64,000 nucleotides of DNA from NCBI GenBank assembly GCA_023701365.1, contig JAMPXD010000004.1, forward strand, positions 1 to 64,000, given 5' to 3'. The notes under the pieces were generated by a model that was not told where the DNA came from, made no database searches, and was given only the letters and a program-made list of their open reading frames with translations. Of this stretch, positions 35,921-43,716 are shown piece by piece (position 1 is the stretch's first letter; every line of letters begins with the position of its first letter). A program made the position numbers and the translations under genes. This stretch comes from Geobacteraceae bacterium. Lineage in GTDB: Bacteria > Desulfobacterota > Desulfuromonadia > Geobacterales > Geobacteraceae.

Positions 35921-36226
35921 TTATTTCTTATGACAGTTTGAACAGTTCTCTTTTACGCTGAACGCCTTCTTGCCGTCGTGGCAGGCGCCGCACGATTTCC
36001 CCTTCTGCATCTCCTTCATGGAAACCTTCTTGTGCTGCCTGCTGCTGGTGTATAGGTCAGCGTGGCAGGCCCGGCAGTCAAGGCTCGCCCCCTCCACGTG
36101 CGCCTCGTGGCTGAATGCCACGTCGCCCCCCTTGTTCTTCATGGTGACGTCGCCGCCGCCGACCACTGCCAGCGCAGGTGACGCAGCCGCAAGAAAAACT
36201 GCTGCTGCCAATACGTTCATTCGCAT
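35921..36226 (-). CDS. periplasmic triheme c7-type cytochrome
   Basis: This 101-residue protein has a signal peptide (about 1-20) and three CxxCH motifs (CRACH, CGACH, CSNCH) with extra His (FSHEAH, QHKK) as distal ligands, as in cytochrome c7. It is the first gene of the molybdoenzyme cluster, 19 bp before the catalytic subunit, and probably delivers electrons to it in the periplasm. Confidence 0.92.
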   Translation of the reverse strand: MRMNVLAAAVFLAAASPALAVVGGGDVTMKNKGGDVAFSHEAHVEGASLDCRACHADLYTSSRQHKKVSMKEMQKGKSCGACHDGKKAFSVKENCSNCHKK

Positions 36227-36366
36227 ATACCCTCCCTTTCGTTTAGTAAGGCTATACCATCCCTGGGCAACTGTTAAATCCTACCAAGGAAAGACGCGGC
36301 GTCAAATGAGCCCGAAACCGTTACCGCCGGGTAGCAGTATCCAGCGAAAGAACCGGACCCGGCGGG

Positions 36367-37722
36367 CTAATCCGGCTTCTTCAGCTTCCCCCAGAGGCCC
36401 TTTCGGGAGAGGCCGAGAATCCGCGCGGACAGCGATTTGTTCCCCTTTGCGCCCTGGACCACTTTCTCGATGTAGCGCTGCTCGAACTCCGCCAGGGCGT
36501 CTTTCAGCGGCTTGCCTACGGTATACTCTTCAAATTGCTTGCCAAGGTAGGGATTGGCCAGGGTCATTTCAGGGGGGAGATGGGAATCGAGGATCGTTTT
36601 CCCCGCATGGAAGATGGTGATTCTTTCGATGATGTTCTTCAACTCACGGACGTTGCCCGGATACTGGTAGCGTGAGAACGTCTCCAGGGCCTCCCGGGAG
36701 AAGCGGATCTTGCACGCCCCGGACCTGCTGTTGAATTTCTTGAGGAAGCAGGCGACGAGCAGCGGGATGTCCTCCCGGCGCTCCCGAAGGGGGGGGACCA
36801 CGACAGGGACGACGTTGATCCGGTAGAAAAGGTCTTCCCGGAAGAGCTTATCCTCGACCATCTGCTCCAGGTCGCGGCTGGTCGCACAGACGAGGCGGAA
36901 GTCGAGCGGCCGCGGGGTCGTGCCGCCGACGCGGCGGATTTTCCTTTCCTCCAGGACGCGCAGCAGTTTCCCCTGCATCGGCAGCGGCAACTCCCCGATC
37001 TCGTCGAGGAAGAGGGTCCCGCCGCCTGCGGCCTCCAGGTGCCCGTTTCTCGTCCTCTTGGCATCGGTGTAGGCGCCTCTTTCAACCCCGAAGAACTCGC
37101 TCTCCATGAGCGGCTCGGGAATCGCCGCGCAGTTGACCGATACAAACGGCCCCCCCCGCCGTGGGCTCAAGGCATGCAGCGCCTCGGCAAGGAGCTCCTT
37201 ACCGGTTCCGGTTTCCCCGAGAAGGAGCACCGTCGACGCCGCGGGGGCCACCGCATGGATCTTCTTCTTGGTCTCCCTGATGGCGGGGCTGCGGCCGATG
37301 ACCCTTTCCAACCCCCTTTCGTCGCCAGCCGAAACGGCGACCTGCTTTTCCAGGAGCGAAAATTCCAGGAGGCGCTCCAGCTTCAGGAACAGGACGTCAA
37401 CCGGAAACGGCTTGGTCACGAAGTCGAACGCCCCCTTCTTCATCGCCTCCACGGCGGTTTCGATGGTAGCGTTCGCCGTCATCACCAGCGCCATGCATTG
37501 AGGCTCCCGGGCCAGGACCTGCTGCAGCACCTGGAGGCCGTCCGCATCGGGGAGCCTCACATCCTGCAGCAGGATATCGAAGCTCTCCTCCGCCACCGCC
37601 TCCAGGGCGGCGACACCGGTCGCCACCAGGCGCGGCGCGTATCCTTTCCGCTCCAGGGCTTCTTCGAGGGATTCTCCCAGGAGCGGGTCGTCCTCCACGA
37701 TCAGAATCTTTGCGTTTTTCAC
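36367..37722 (-). CDS. sigma-54 response regulator of the molybdoenzyme locus
   Basis: The protein has a receiver domain (phosphoacceptor in ILLQDVRLPDADG), an AAA+ domain with Walker A LGETGTGKE, a variant sigma-54 loop GAYTDA, and a C-terminal Fis-like helix (GNKSLSARILGLSRKGLWGKL). It has 451 residues. Its start overlaps the kinase gene by four bases. It lies between the kinase and the c7-cytochrome/molybdoenzyme genes on the same strand, so those genes are the likely target. I found no clean -24/-12 promoter in the 140-bp gap. Confidence 0.93.
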   Translation of the reverse strand: MKNAKILIVEDDPLLGESLEEALERKGYAPRLVATGVAALEAVAEESFDILLQDVRLPDADGLQVLQQVLAREPQCMALVMTANATIETAVEAMKKGAFDFVTKPFPVDVLFLKLERLLEFSLLEKQVAVSAGDERGLERVIGRSPAIRETKKKIHAVAPAASTVLLLGETGTGKELLAEALHALSPRRGGPFVSVNCAAIPEPLMESEFFGVERGAYTDAKRTRNGHLEAAGGGTLFLDEIGELPLPMQGKLLRVLEERKIRRVGGTTPRPLDFRLVCATSRDLEQMVEDKLFREDLFYRINVVPVVVPPLRERREDIPLLVACFLKKFNSRSGACKIRFSREALETFSRYQYPGNVRELKNIIERITIFHAGKTILDSHLPPEMTLANPYLGKQFEEYTVGKPLKDALAEFEQRYIEKVVQGAKGNKSLSARILGLSRKGLWGKLKKPD

Positions 37723-39191
37723 TTCTTCCCCTTCTCCTGCAGCGGGATACGGACGATGAGGGCAGTGCCCCCGTCACGGCTGTCGAGCACGAGCGAACCC
37801 TCGTGCATTTCCACGATGCTCTTGCTGATGGCCAACCCCATCCCGCTCCCCTTGCCGGGAGCCTTTGTCGTGTAGAAGATCTCGAAGATCTTCCGGCGCT
37901 CTTCCTCCGGAATTCCCGGCCCCTGATCATGGACGGCGATGCAGTAGAAGCCGTCGCCGGGAAAGGCCCGGATCGTGACCGTGGCCCCGGGAGGGGAGGC
38001 ATCCGCCGCATTGAAGAGCAGGTTCAGGATGACCTGGTGCAGCTTTCCCTTGTCGATGTTCAGGATGATCGGCGGCGAACAGTCGTCGGCGGTGACAAGC
38101 ACCACGTTTCTCTTTTGCAGCGCCAGCTTGGCAAAGACCGCCGCTTCATGAAAAAAGAGGTCGCTCGGCACCCCCTGCAACGAAATGTCTCCGGCCCGGC
38201 TGAAATCCGAGAGGTCGCGGACAATGGTCTCGATCCGCGCCAGTCCCTTCCTGAGAAGATCGGTGTACTTCAGCAGCTCGGCCGGATTGGACTCCAGGTT
38301 ATGGATGCAGGTGGTCATCCCGGAGAGGGGGTTGTTCACCTCGTGCGCCACCCCGGCCACGAGTTTCCCCACGGTTACCAGCTTCTCCGTCTGGACAATG
38401 TGCGCCAGCGCCATCCGGCGCTCTTCTTCGCTGCGGTTCAGCCTCCGGAGCATCTCCAGGAAACTCTCCTGCAGCAGGCCGATCTCGTCGCTCCTCTCCC
38501 GGGGGATATCGGCCCGGAGCGTCTCCGGGTCGATAGCTCCCATGATGACGGCAAGCCTCTGCAGGGGACGGGCGAGGTTGGCCCCAACCACATAGAAGAT
38601 GGCCGTGCCGAAGATAAAGAGGATGACCGAGAATGTGACGATCCGCTGCGAGAGCTCGTGGAGTTGTACCGCAAGGGGGGCGGTCGAAACACCGACCCGC
38701 AGCGCCCCCCAGGTCTTTCCGTAGATGCGCAGGGGAACCGCCATCTCGAGAACCGCCCGGTCGGCTCCTGTTCCGGGCGAGATTTCGCTGCGGTAGTTCC
38801 CGGAGGAGAGAACCGCTACGGTCAGCGGGTCGTCGTAGATCTTTCCGTATTCGGTGTAGCGGTTGTGCGCCAGGACCCTTCCGTGGTCGTCGCTGACGAA
38901 GGCGTAGGTCGGCTGGAATTCGGCGCTCCCCATGATTTCTTCGACAAAGTTGTCGAGGAGCCCCCCCTCGACTATCACCCCCATCTCCTCGTAAAGAAGC
39001 GCGTTGATGATCGGGGTGGCCAGCGAGGTCATCATCGCCTTCCCTTCCCCCTCCAGCCGTTCGAAGAGGAGGCGCTTCTCGTTCTGCCAGACCCAGGTTC
39101 CCCACAGGGCGGAAGAAATCGCCACGATCAGCGCCGCCAGGAGGGCAAAACGGGTCTTGATGCTGAAGCGCACCGGTCTCATCGGTGGCAC
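37719..39191 (-). CDS. sensor histidine kinase with large periplasmic domain
   Basis: This 490-residue protein has two transmembrane helices (about 14-34 and 185-205) enclosing a ~150-residue periplasmic domain, HAMP, an H-box (AGVAHEVNNPLSGM) and an HATPase domain (NLLFNAADAS, DQGPGIP, GSGMGLA). It overlaps both the PhnD-type gene upstream (13 bp) and the regulator downstream (4 bp). In AioXSR/ArxXSR systems the periplasmic binding protein hands the arsenite signal to such a kinase; the same may apply here. Confidence 0.92.
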   Translation of the reverse strand: MPPMRPVRFSIKTRFALLAALIVAISSALWGTWVWQNEKRLLFERLEGEGKAMMTSLATPIINALLYEEMGVIVEGGLLDNFVEEIMGSAEFQPTYAFVSDDHGRVLAHNRYTEYGKIYDDPLTVAVLSSGNYRSEISPGTGADRAVLEMAVPLRIYGKTWGALRVGVSTAPLAVQLHELSQRIVTFSVILFIFGTAIFYVVGANLARPLQRLAVIMGAIDPETLRADIPRERSDEIGLLQESFLEMLRRLNRSEEERRMALAHIVQTEKLVTVGKLVAGVAHEVNNPLSGMTTCIHNLESNPAELLKYTDLLRKGLARIETIVRDLSDFSRAGDISLQGVPSDLFFHEAAVFAKLALQKRNVVLVTADDCSPPIILNIDKGKLHQVILNLLFNAADASPPGATVTIRAFPGDGFYCIAVHDQGPGIPEEERRKIFEIFYTTKAPGKGSGMGLAISKSIVEMHEGSLVLDSRDGGTALIVRIPLQEKGKK

Positions 39192-40081
39192 CCCGTGCCG
39201 CAGCCGCTCGGGATCCCCCGGATCAGGCGGAAGATGTCCTTGTAATCGGCGATTTCGGCCGGGGCAAAGCCGTTTTTGAACTCGTCATCCCAGTTCTTCA
39301 TGATCTCCCGGTGCCCCGGATTGTTGCGGTCGAGCCTGAGCAGGGCGTCGGAGAGCGCCCGCACCACCTGCTTCGGCGCCGTTTTCGTGACCACGATGGG
39401 AACGGAGGGGATGGCGCCGGACCATGCCAGGACGCGCAGGCCGTAGGAGCGGTATTTCTCGGCCACCACGTCCTTCACCGCTCCCGCGTCGTACTGCCCC
39501 TTGAGGATCGCCTTGGCTACGGCATCATGATGCTTGAGGTTCGTGAACGATTTCAGCTCCTGCAAGCGGATGCCGCTGTTCCAGAGTAGATAGCGGGGGA
39601 TGAGGTTCCCTGAGGTTGAATGGGGTGAGCCGAACGCCATGGTCCTGCCGCGCAGATCGGCAAGGGAGCTGAGCGGGGAGTCTTCCCGGACGATGATCGC
39701 GCTCCGGTAATAAGGCTTTCCCTCCCGGTTCAGCGGCTTGAGAATGGGGACCGCTGCGCACTGCACGTTTGCCTCGGCAAAGGTGACGTCCCCGAGGGAA
39801 CTCACCTGGGTCACCCCATCCGTGAGAAACCGCACCGCCTCCGGGTAGTCGCGGCTGATCTTCAGCTCGAATTTATAGGGGGTGTTCGCGGTCAGGTAGT
39901 CCATGATCGGCTGGTAGCGCTTGTACATGATGATCGGGTTGTAGCGGGGGATGACCCCGAAGCGGACGACCGGCTTGTCGGCTGAAAGTGACTGTGATTG
40001 CGGCAGGAAAATGAACCCGAGGAGGGTGACGAGAAGGAAAATTATTCTGCGCTGCATATGGGGTTGCCTTTCCATGAGCAC
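39179..40081 (-). CDS. PhnD-family periplasmic binding protein, AioX/ArxX-like
   Basis: This protein of up to 300 residues has a signal peptide and the phosphate/phosphonate-binding (PhnD/TAXI-like) fold. In arsenite-sensing AioX proteins of this family a Cys near residue 108 binds As(III). Here the only Cys in the fold is Cys108 (NVQCAAV, counted from ATG 40081). The C-terminal tail adds CGTGCH. An internal ATG at 40057 is also possible. It overlaps the sensor kinase gene and is divergent from arsR. A phosphonate-transport role is unlikely, as no ABC genes are present. Confidence 0.85.
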   Translation of the reverse strand: MLMERQPHMQRRIIFLLVTLLGFIFLPQSQSLSADKPVVRFGVIPRYNPIIMYKRYQPIMDYLTANTPYKFELKISRDYPEAVRFLTDGVTQVSSLGDVTFAEANVQCAAVPILKPLNREGKPYYRSAIIVREDSPLSSLADLRGRTMAFGSPHSTSGNLIPRYLLWNSGIRLQELKSFTNLKHHDAVAKAILKGQYDAGAVKDVVAEKYRSYGLRVLAWSGAIPSVPIVVTKTAPKQVVRALSDALLRLDRNNPGHREIMKNWDDEFKNGFAPAEIADYKDIFRLIRGIPSGCGTGCHR

Positions 40082-40100
40082 TTCCGGTTGGAAAAACGGG

Positions 40101-40129
40101 TTGACTATATCCGTTTATGCGGATATAGT
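40101..40129 (+). promoter_or_regulatory. arsR promoter with perfect palindromic operator
   Basis: TTGACT (40101-40106), 17 bp, TATAGT (40124-40129). The operator ACTATATCCG-N6-CGGATATAGT (40104-40129) is a perfect 10-bp inverted repeat covering the promoter. Being symmetrical, it also gives a TATAGT on the other strand, facing the PhnD-type gene. Only six bases separate the -10 box from the arsR ATG. Confidence 0.8.
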
Positions 40130-40135
40130 TTCTCC

Positions 40136-40474
40136 ATGAAAACTACCTCCCGTTTGTTCAAAGCCCTGGCGGACGAGACCCGCCTGCGCATCCTTTCCCT
40201 CCTCATGGAAGGGGAACTCTGCGTCTGCAACCTGATGGAGGTCCTGCGGCTCCCCCAGTCGACCGTATCGCGCCATCTTGCCTATCTGAAGAACGCCGGC
40301 TGGGTGGATGACCGGCGCGAAGGTGTCTGGATGTACTACTCCATAAACCGCAAGGGGAGCGATTTCCATGACGGCATGTTCCATTTCTTGAAGCGGCACC
40401 TGGCTTCACTGCCCGTCTCCGCCGCGGACCGGAAAAGCCTGGCGGCCTTTGAGGAAAACAACAAGTGCGCCTGA
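40136..40474 (+). CDS. arsR: ArsR arsenic-responsive repressor
   Basis: This 112-residue winged-helix repressor has the As(III)-binding motif ELCVCNL (Cys29, Cys31) in the recognition region and STVSRHLAYL as DNA-reading helix. It should leave its operator on binding arsenite. The frame is open upstream, but the protein homology begins at ATG 40136. No Shine-Dalgarno is seen and the -10 box is so close that the mRNA may be leaderless. It heads arsC-acr3. Confidence 0.95.
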   Translation: MKTTSRLFKALADETRLRILSLLMEGELCVCNLMEVLRLPQSTVSRHLAYLKNAGWVDDRREGVWMYYSINRKGSDFHDGMFHFLKRHLASLPVSAADRKSLAAFEENNKCA

Positions 40475-40491
40475 TATGCCGCGCCTGCTCC

Positions 40492-40507
40492 ATCCGCACA
40501 TGCGGAT
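40492..40507 (+). promoter_or_regulatory. second ArsR operator, upstream of arsC
   Basis: ATCCG-N6-CGGAT has the same half-sites and spacing as the arsR operator at 40104-40129. It lies 22 bp before the arsC start. Confidence 0.65.
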
Positions 40508-40529
40508 ACTATAGCAAAGGAAGGGCAAA

Positions 40530-40943
40530 GTGAAGAAAAAAGTGCTGTTCCTCTGCACCCACAACTCCTGCCGTTCCCAGATGGCGGAGGGGATCGTCAA
40601 CCACTACCTGGGCGACCGGCTGCAGGCCTTCTCCGCCGGGACCGAGGCGACCTCCGTCAATCCGCGGGCGATCGCGGTGATGCAGGAAATCGGCATCGAC
40701 ATCTCCGGCCACCGCTCCAAGACCCTGGACGAGTTCAAGGAGGAGAGCTTCGATTACGTCATCACCCTCTGCGGCGACGCCAAGGAGAAGTGCCCCCTCT
40801 TCTTCGGCGGGGTGGAGCGGATGCACCTCGGCTTTCACGATCCATCCGGGGCCTCCGGCACCGATCAGGAAATCATGGCGGAATTCCGCAGGGTCCGGGA
40901 CGAGATCAGGCACAGGCTGCTGGAGTTTTTCAGGAACGCGTAG
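40530..40943 (+). CDS. arsC: arsenate reductase, low-molecular-weight phosphatase type
   Basis: This 137-residue protein has the phosphatase loop CX5R (Cys9-THNSC-Arg15) and the redox Cys pair Cys81/Cys88 (LCGDAKEKC) of thioredoxin-coupled ArsC enzymes such as those of Gram-positives. It reduces As(V) to As(III), which is then exported by Acr3. AAAGGAAGG precedes the ATG. The stop codon TAG is part of the GTAGGGG palindromic repeat that follows. Confidence 0.95.
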   Translation: MKKKVLFLCTHNSCRSQMAEGIVNHYLGDRLQAFSAGTEATSVNPRAIAVMQEIGIDISGHRSKTLDEFKEESFDYVITLCGDAKEKCPLFFGGVERMHLGFHDPSGASGTDQEIMAEFRRVRDEIRHRLLEFFRNA

Positions 40944-40988
40944 GGGCGCATGGCATGCGCCCCAAGGGCGGACGCCGTCCGCCCCTAC
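40940..40988. repeat. pair of GTAGGGG-type palindromes between arsC and acr3
   Basis: Two hairpins occur: GGGGCGCATG/CATGCGCCCC with one central base (40943-40963) and GGGCGGACG/CGTCCGCCC with one central base (40966-40984). They are flanked by GTAG on the left and CTAC on the right. This is the same class as 22315-22428. Confidence 0.85.
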
Positions 40989-41025
40989 ATAAACACATTT
41001 AACATCGACAGGAGGCGTATCTGCC

Positions 41026-42078
41026 ATGTCTGAAGGCATCTCAAGAAAACTCTCTTTCCTCGACCGCTGGCTCACCTTCTGGATCTTCGCCGCCATGGCG
41101 CTGGGGGTCGGCCTCGGCTGGTTCATCCCCGGCGTCGAGGGGTTCATCAACCGCTTCCAGGTGGGGACCACCAACATCCCCATCGCCGTTGGCCTGATCC
41201 TGATGATGTACCCCCCCTTCGCCAAGGTCAAGTACGAGGAGATGCCCGAGGTGTTCCGCAACAAGAAGATCCTGGGGCTTTCGCTGGTGCAGAACTGGCT
41301 GATCGGGCCGGTGCTGATGTTCATTCTGGCCATCATCTTTCTCCCCGACAAGCCGGAGTACCTTGTGGGGCTGATCATGATAGGGCTGGCCCGCTGCATC
41401 GCCATGGTGATCGTCTGGAACGAGCTGGCCAAGGGGAACACCGAGTACGCCGCCGGCCTGGTCGCCTTCAACAGCATCTTCCAGGTCCTGTTCTACAGCG
41501 TCTACGCCTGGTTCTTCATCACGGTGCTGCCGCCGCTGTTCGGCCTCTCCGGGAGCGTGGTCGATGTCAGCATCCGCCAGATCGCCGAAAGCGTCTTCAT
41601 CTACCTCGGCATCCCCTGCATCGCCGGGGCGCTCACCCGGCTGATCGGCGTGAAGGCCATGGGGGTGGAGCGCTACCACCGGGAGGTGGTGCCGCGGATC
41701 GGCCCGATCACCCTGATCGCGCTGCTGTTCACCATCGTCGTCATGTTCAGCCTCAAGGGGAACCTGATCGTCCAGCTCCCCCTGGACGTGGTCCGGATCG
41801 CCATCCCGATGCTGATCTACTTCATCGTCATGTTCCTGGTCTCGTTCTGGATGGGAAAACGGCTGGGGGCCGACTATTCCAAGACCACGACGCTCGCCTT
41901 CACCGCCGCCAGCAACAACTTCGAGCTCGCCATCGCCGTGGCGGTGGCGGTGTTCGGCCTCAACTCCGGGGCCGCCTTCGCCGCGGTAATCGGCCCGCTG
42001 GTGGAGGTGCCGGTGATGATCGGCCTGGTGAACGTGGCGTTCTGGTTCCAGCGCCGCTACTTCGTGGCCGCCGCGTAG
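41026..42078 (+). CDS. acr3: Acr3-type arsenite efflux permease
   Basis: This 350-residue protein has ten transmembrane helices. It carries the family-conserved Cys in the fourth helix (GLARCIAMV) and the motif ...[12 protein letters not shown]. It exports arsenite using the proton gradient. GGAGG precedes the ATG. It is the third gene of the arsR-arsC-acr3 detoxification operon. Confidence 0.95.
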   Translation: MSEGISRKLSFLDRWLTFWIFAAMALGVGLGWFIPGVEGFINRFQVGTTNIPIAVGLILMMYPPFAKVKYEEMPEVFRNKKILGLSLVQNWLIGPVLMFILAIIFLPDKPEYLVGLIMIGLARCIAMVIVWNELAKGNTEYAAGLVAFNSIFQVLFYSVYAWFFITVLPPLFGLSGSVVDVSIRQIAESVFIYLGIPCIAGALTRLIGVKAMGVERYHREVVPRIGPITLIALLFTIVVMFSLKGNLIVQLPLDVVRIAIPMLIYFIVMFLVSFWMGKRLGADYSKTTTLAFTAASNNFELAIAVAVAVFGLNSGAAFAAVIGPLVEVPVMIGLVNVAFWFQRRYFVAAA

Positions 42079-42132
42079 CGACTGGCTGGCCACGGAACAG
42101 GCAGGCTGACAGCGTTGAAAATGAAATTAGTC

Positions 42133-42162
42133 TTGCATACCGTTATGCGTTTTTGGTATAAG
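42133..42162 (+). promoter_or_regulatory. candidate promoter of the molybdenum cofactor operon
   Basis: TTGCAT (42133-42138), 18 bp and TATAAG (42157-42162) lie about 80 bp before mobA. A small inverted repeat GCATA-N4-TATGC (42135-42148) overlaps the -35 region. The gene order makes control by the ModE-like product possible, but the site is not a good match to the E. coli ModE box. Confidence 0.45.
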
Positions 42163-42244
42163 CAAGAAACCCAGGGACAGAGAGGAAGATCCATCCCAGG
42201 GAAAACGAGCACAAGGATCAACAGGAGCTGACATCAGCGCTGCC

Positions 42245-42847
42245 ATGCCGGAAAATCTTGACCATGACATAACCGGCGTGATCCTGGTCGGCGGCAAGAG
42301 CCGCCGGATGGGACGGGACAAGGCGTTTCTGGAAGTTGCCGGCAAGACGCTCTTCGAGAGGGTGCTGGAGCTGTTCCGGGAGAGTTTCGCCCGGGTCGTG
42401 CTGGTGGGGGACCGTGCGGAGCGTTTTAGCGGCTACGGCCTCCCGGTTGTGCCGGACGTTTACCCCGGCAGCTCGCTGGGTGGGCTCTATACCGGGCTCC
42501 GGCACGCGGCGACGGAGTACGTCTTCGTTTCCTCCTGTGACCTCCCCTTCCCGAGCGCGGCGGTGCTCCGCCACCTCTGCTCCCTGAGGAACGGTTTCGA
42601 CGCGGTGGTGCCATGCACGACGCACGGATATGAGCCGCTCTTCGCGCTCTACGCGAAAAGCTGTCTCGGGCCGATCAGGGAGCTCCTGGAAAGCGGTGAC
42701 TGCTGCGCCTACGCGTATTACCCGCAGGTCCGGGTCAGGTATGTAAACCAACAGGAACTTGCCCAATTCGACCGGGACGGCAGGGCTTTTCTGAACGTCA
42801 ACACCCCGGAGGATTTTGCAGAAATAGGAGGAGAGCCATGGCGGTAA
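42245..42847 (+). CDS. mobA: molybdenum cofactor guanylyltransferase
   Basis: This 200-residue protein has the nucleotide-binding signature LVGGKSRRMGRDKA and the metal/GTP motif SSCDLPF. It attaches GMP to Mo-molybdopterin to give the guanine dinucleotide cofactor used by DMSO-reductase-family enzymes, such as the one in this window. It overlaps mobB by ten bases. Confidence 0.95.
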   Translation: MPENLDHDITGVILVGGKSRRMGRDKAFLEVAGKTLFERVLELFRESFARVVLVGDRAERFSGYGLPVVPDVYPGSSLGGLYTGLRHAATEYVFVSSCDLPFPSAAVLRHLCSLRNGFDAVVPCTTHGYEPLFALYAKSCLGPIRELLESGDCCAYAYYPQVRVRYVNQQELAQFDRDGRAFLNVNTPEDFAEIGGEPWR

Positions 42848-43341
42848 AGGTGATTTCATTCGTGGCAAAGTCGGGCACCGGCAAGACGACCCTGCTGGAA
42901 AAGGTCATCGCCCGCCTGAAGGAGCGGGGCTACCGGGTGGGGGTGGTCAAGCACGACGCTCACCGCTTCGACATCGACCACCCGGGGAAGGACAGCCACC
43001 GGCTGACCGCCGCCGGGGCCGATACCATGCTGATCTCCTCGCCGGAGAAGCTGGCCATGGTGAAGCAGCACGCCTCCCCTCCCCCCGTCGAGGAGCTGCT
43101 GGCGACCTACTTCGCGGACGTGGATATCGTCCTGACCGAGGGGTTCAAGAAGAGCGCCATGCCGAAGCTCGAGCTGCACCGCCGGGAAAGGAGCGCGACG
43201 CTTCTCTGCCGGGGGGAGGCGCACGACCCGACCCTGGTGGCGGTGGCCAGCGACGAGCCGCTGGAACTGGACGTGCCGGTGCTCGACCTGAACGACGCCG
43301 GAGAAGTCGCCGACTTCATCGAGGCGAGGTTCCTGAAATGA
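42838..43341 (+). CDS. mobB: molybdopterin-guanine dinucleotide biosynthesis adaptor protein
   Basis: This 167-residue P-loop protein has Walker A SFVAKSGTGKTTL and a family-typical VVKHDAHRFDIDHPGKDSHR stretch. It binds GTP and assists MobA. GGAGGAGAG precedes the ATG, within mobA. It overlaps the following ModE-like gene by ATGA. Confidence 0.95.
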   Translation: MAVKVISFVAKSGTGKTTLLEKVIARLKERGYRVGVVKHDAHRFDIDHPGKDSHRLTAAGADTMLISSPEKLAMVKQHASPPPVEELLATYFADVDIVLTEGFKKSAMPKLELHRRERSATLLCRGEAHDPTLVAVASDEPLELDVPVLDLNDAGEVADFIEARFLK

Positions 43342-43688
43342 GCGACCCCGGCTCCGCCCTCCAGGTCCGCTCCAAGATCTGGCTGGAGATCGACGGCGAG
43401 CCGGTGTTCGGCCAGGGACGGGACGAGCTGCTGCGGCTGATCCAGAAGAACGGCTCGATCAATGCCGCGGCAAAAGAGATGAAGATTCCGTACCGCAAGG
43501 CGTGGACCTACATCGACGCCATGGAGAAGCGGCTCGGCTTCCCCCTGGTGAACCGCCTCAAAGGGGGAGCCGGCGGCGGCGAATCGTCCCTCACCCCGGA
43601 GGCGGAGACGCTCCTGGAGAAATTCGACCTGCTGCAGCTGGGTTTCAATGACATGGTGAACCGCAAGTTCATCGAACTCGACTTCTGA
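43338..43688 (+). CDS. ModE-like DNA-binding protein lacking the molybdate-binding domain
   Basis: This 116-residue protein matches the N-terminal winged-helix domain of ModE (SINAAAKEMKIPYRKAWTYIDAMEKRLGFPLV). The C-terminal molbindin domains of E. coli ModE are absent, so molybdate sensing must occur in another way, if at all. It is translationally coupled to mobB and followed by moeA. It likely regulates molybdenum genes. Confidence 0.9.
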   Translation: MSDPGSALQVRSKIWLEIDGEPVFGQGRDELLRLIQKNGSINAAAKEMKIPYRKAWTYIDAMEKRLGFPLVNRLKGGAGGGESSLTPEAETLLEKFDLLQLGFNDMVNRKFIELDF

Positions 43689-43716
43689 ACAAGATGAGGA
43701 AGGAGGAAGCGCACCC

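Noticed and set aside
36240-36300. Sigma-54 promoter before the c7 cytochrome gene
   Set aside because: The minus strand reads TAGG-N11-GC; the spacing is one base too long for the -24/-12 consensus, so I do not claim it.
42079-42244. Molybdenum cofactor riboswitch upstream of mobA
   Set aside because: I could not lay out the conserved helices; only a promoter and a small inverted repeat are visible.
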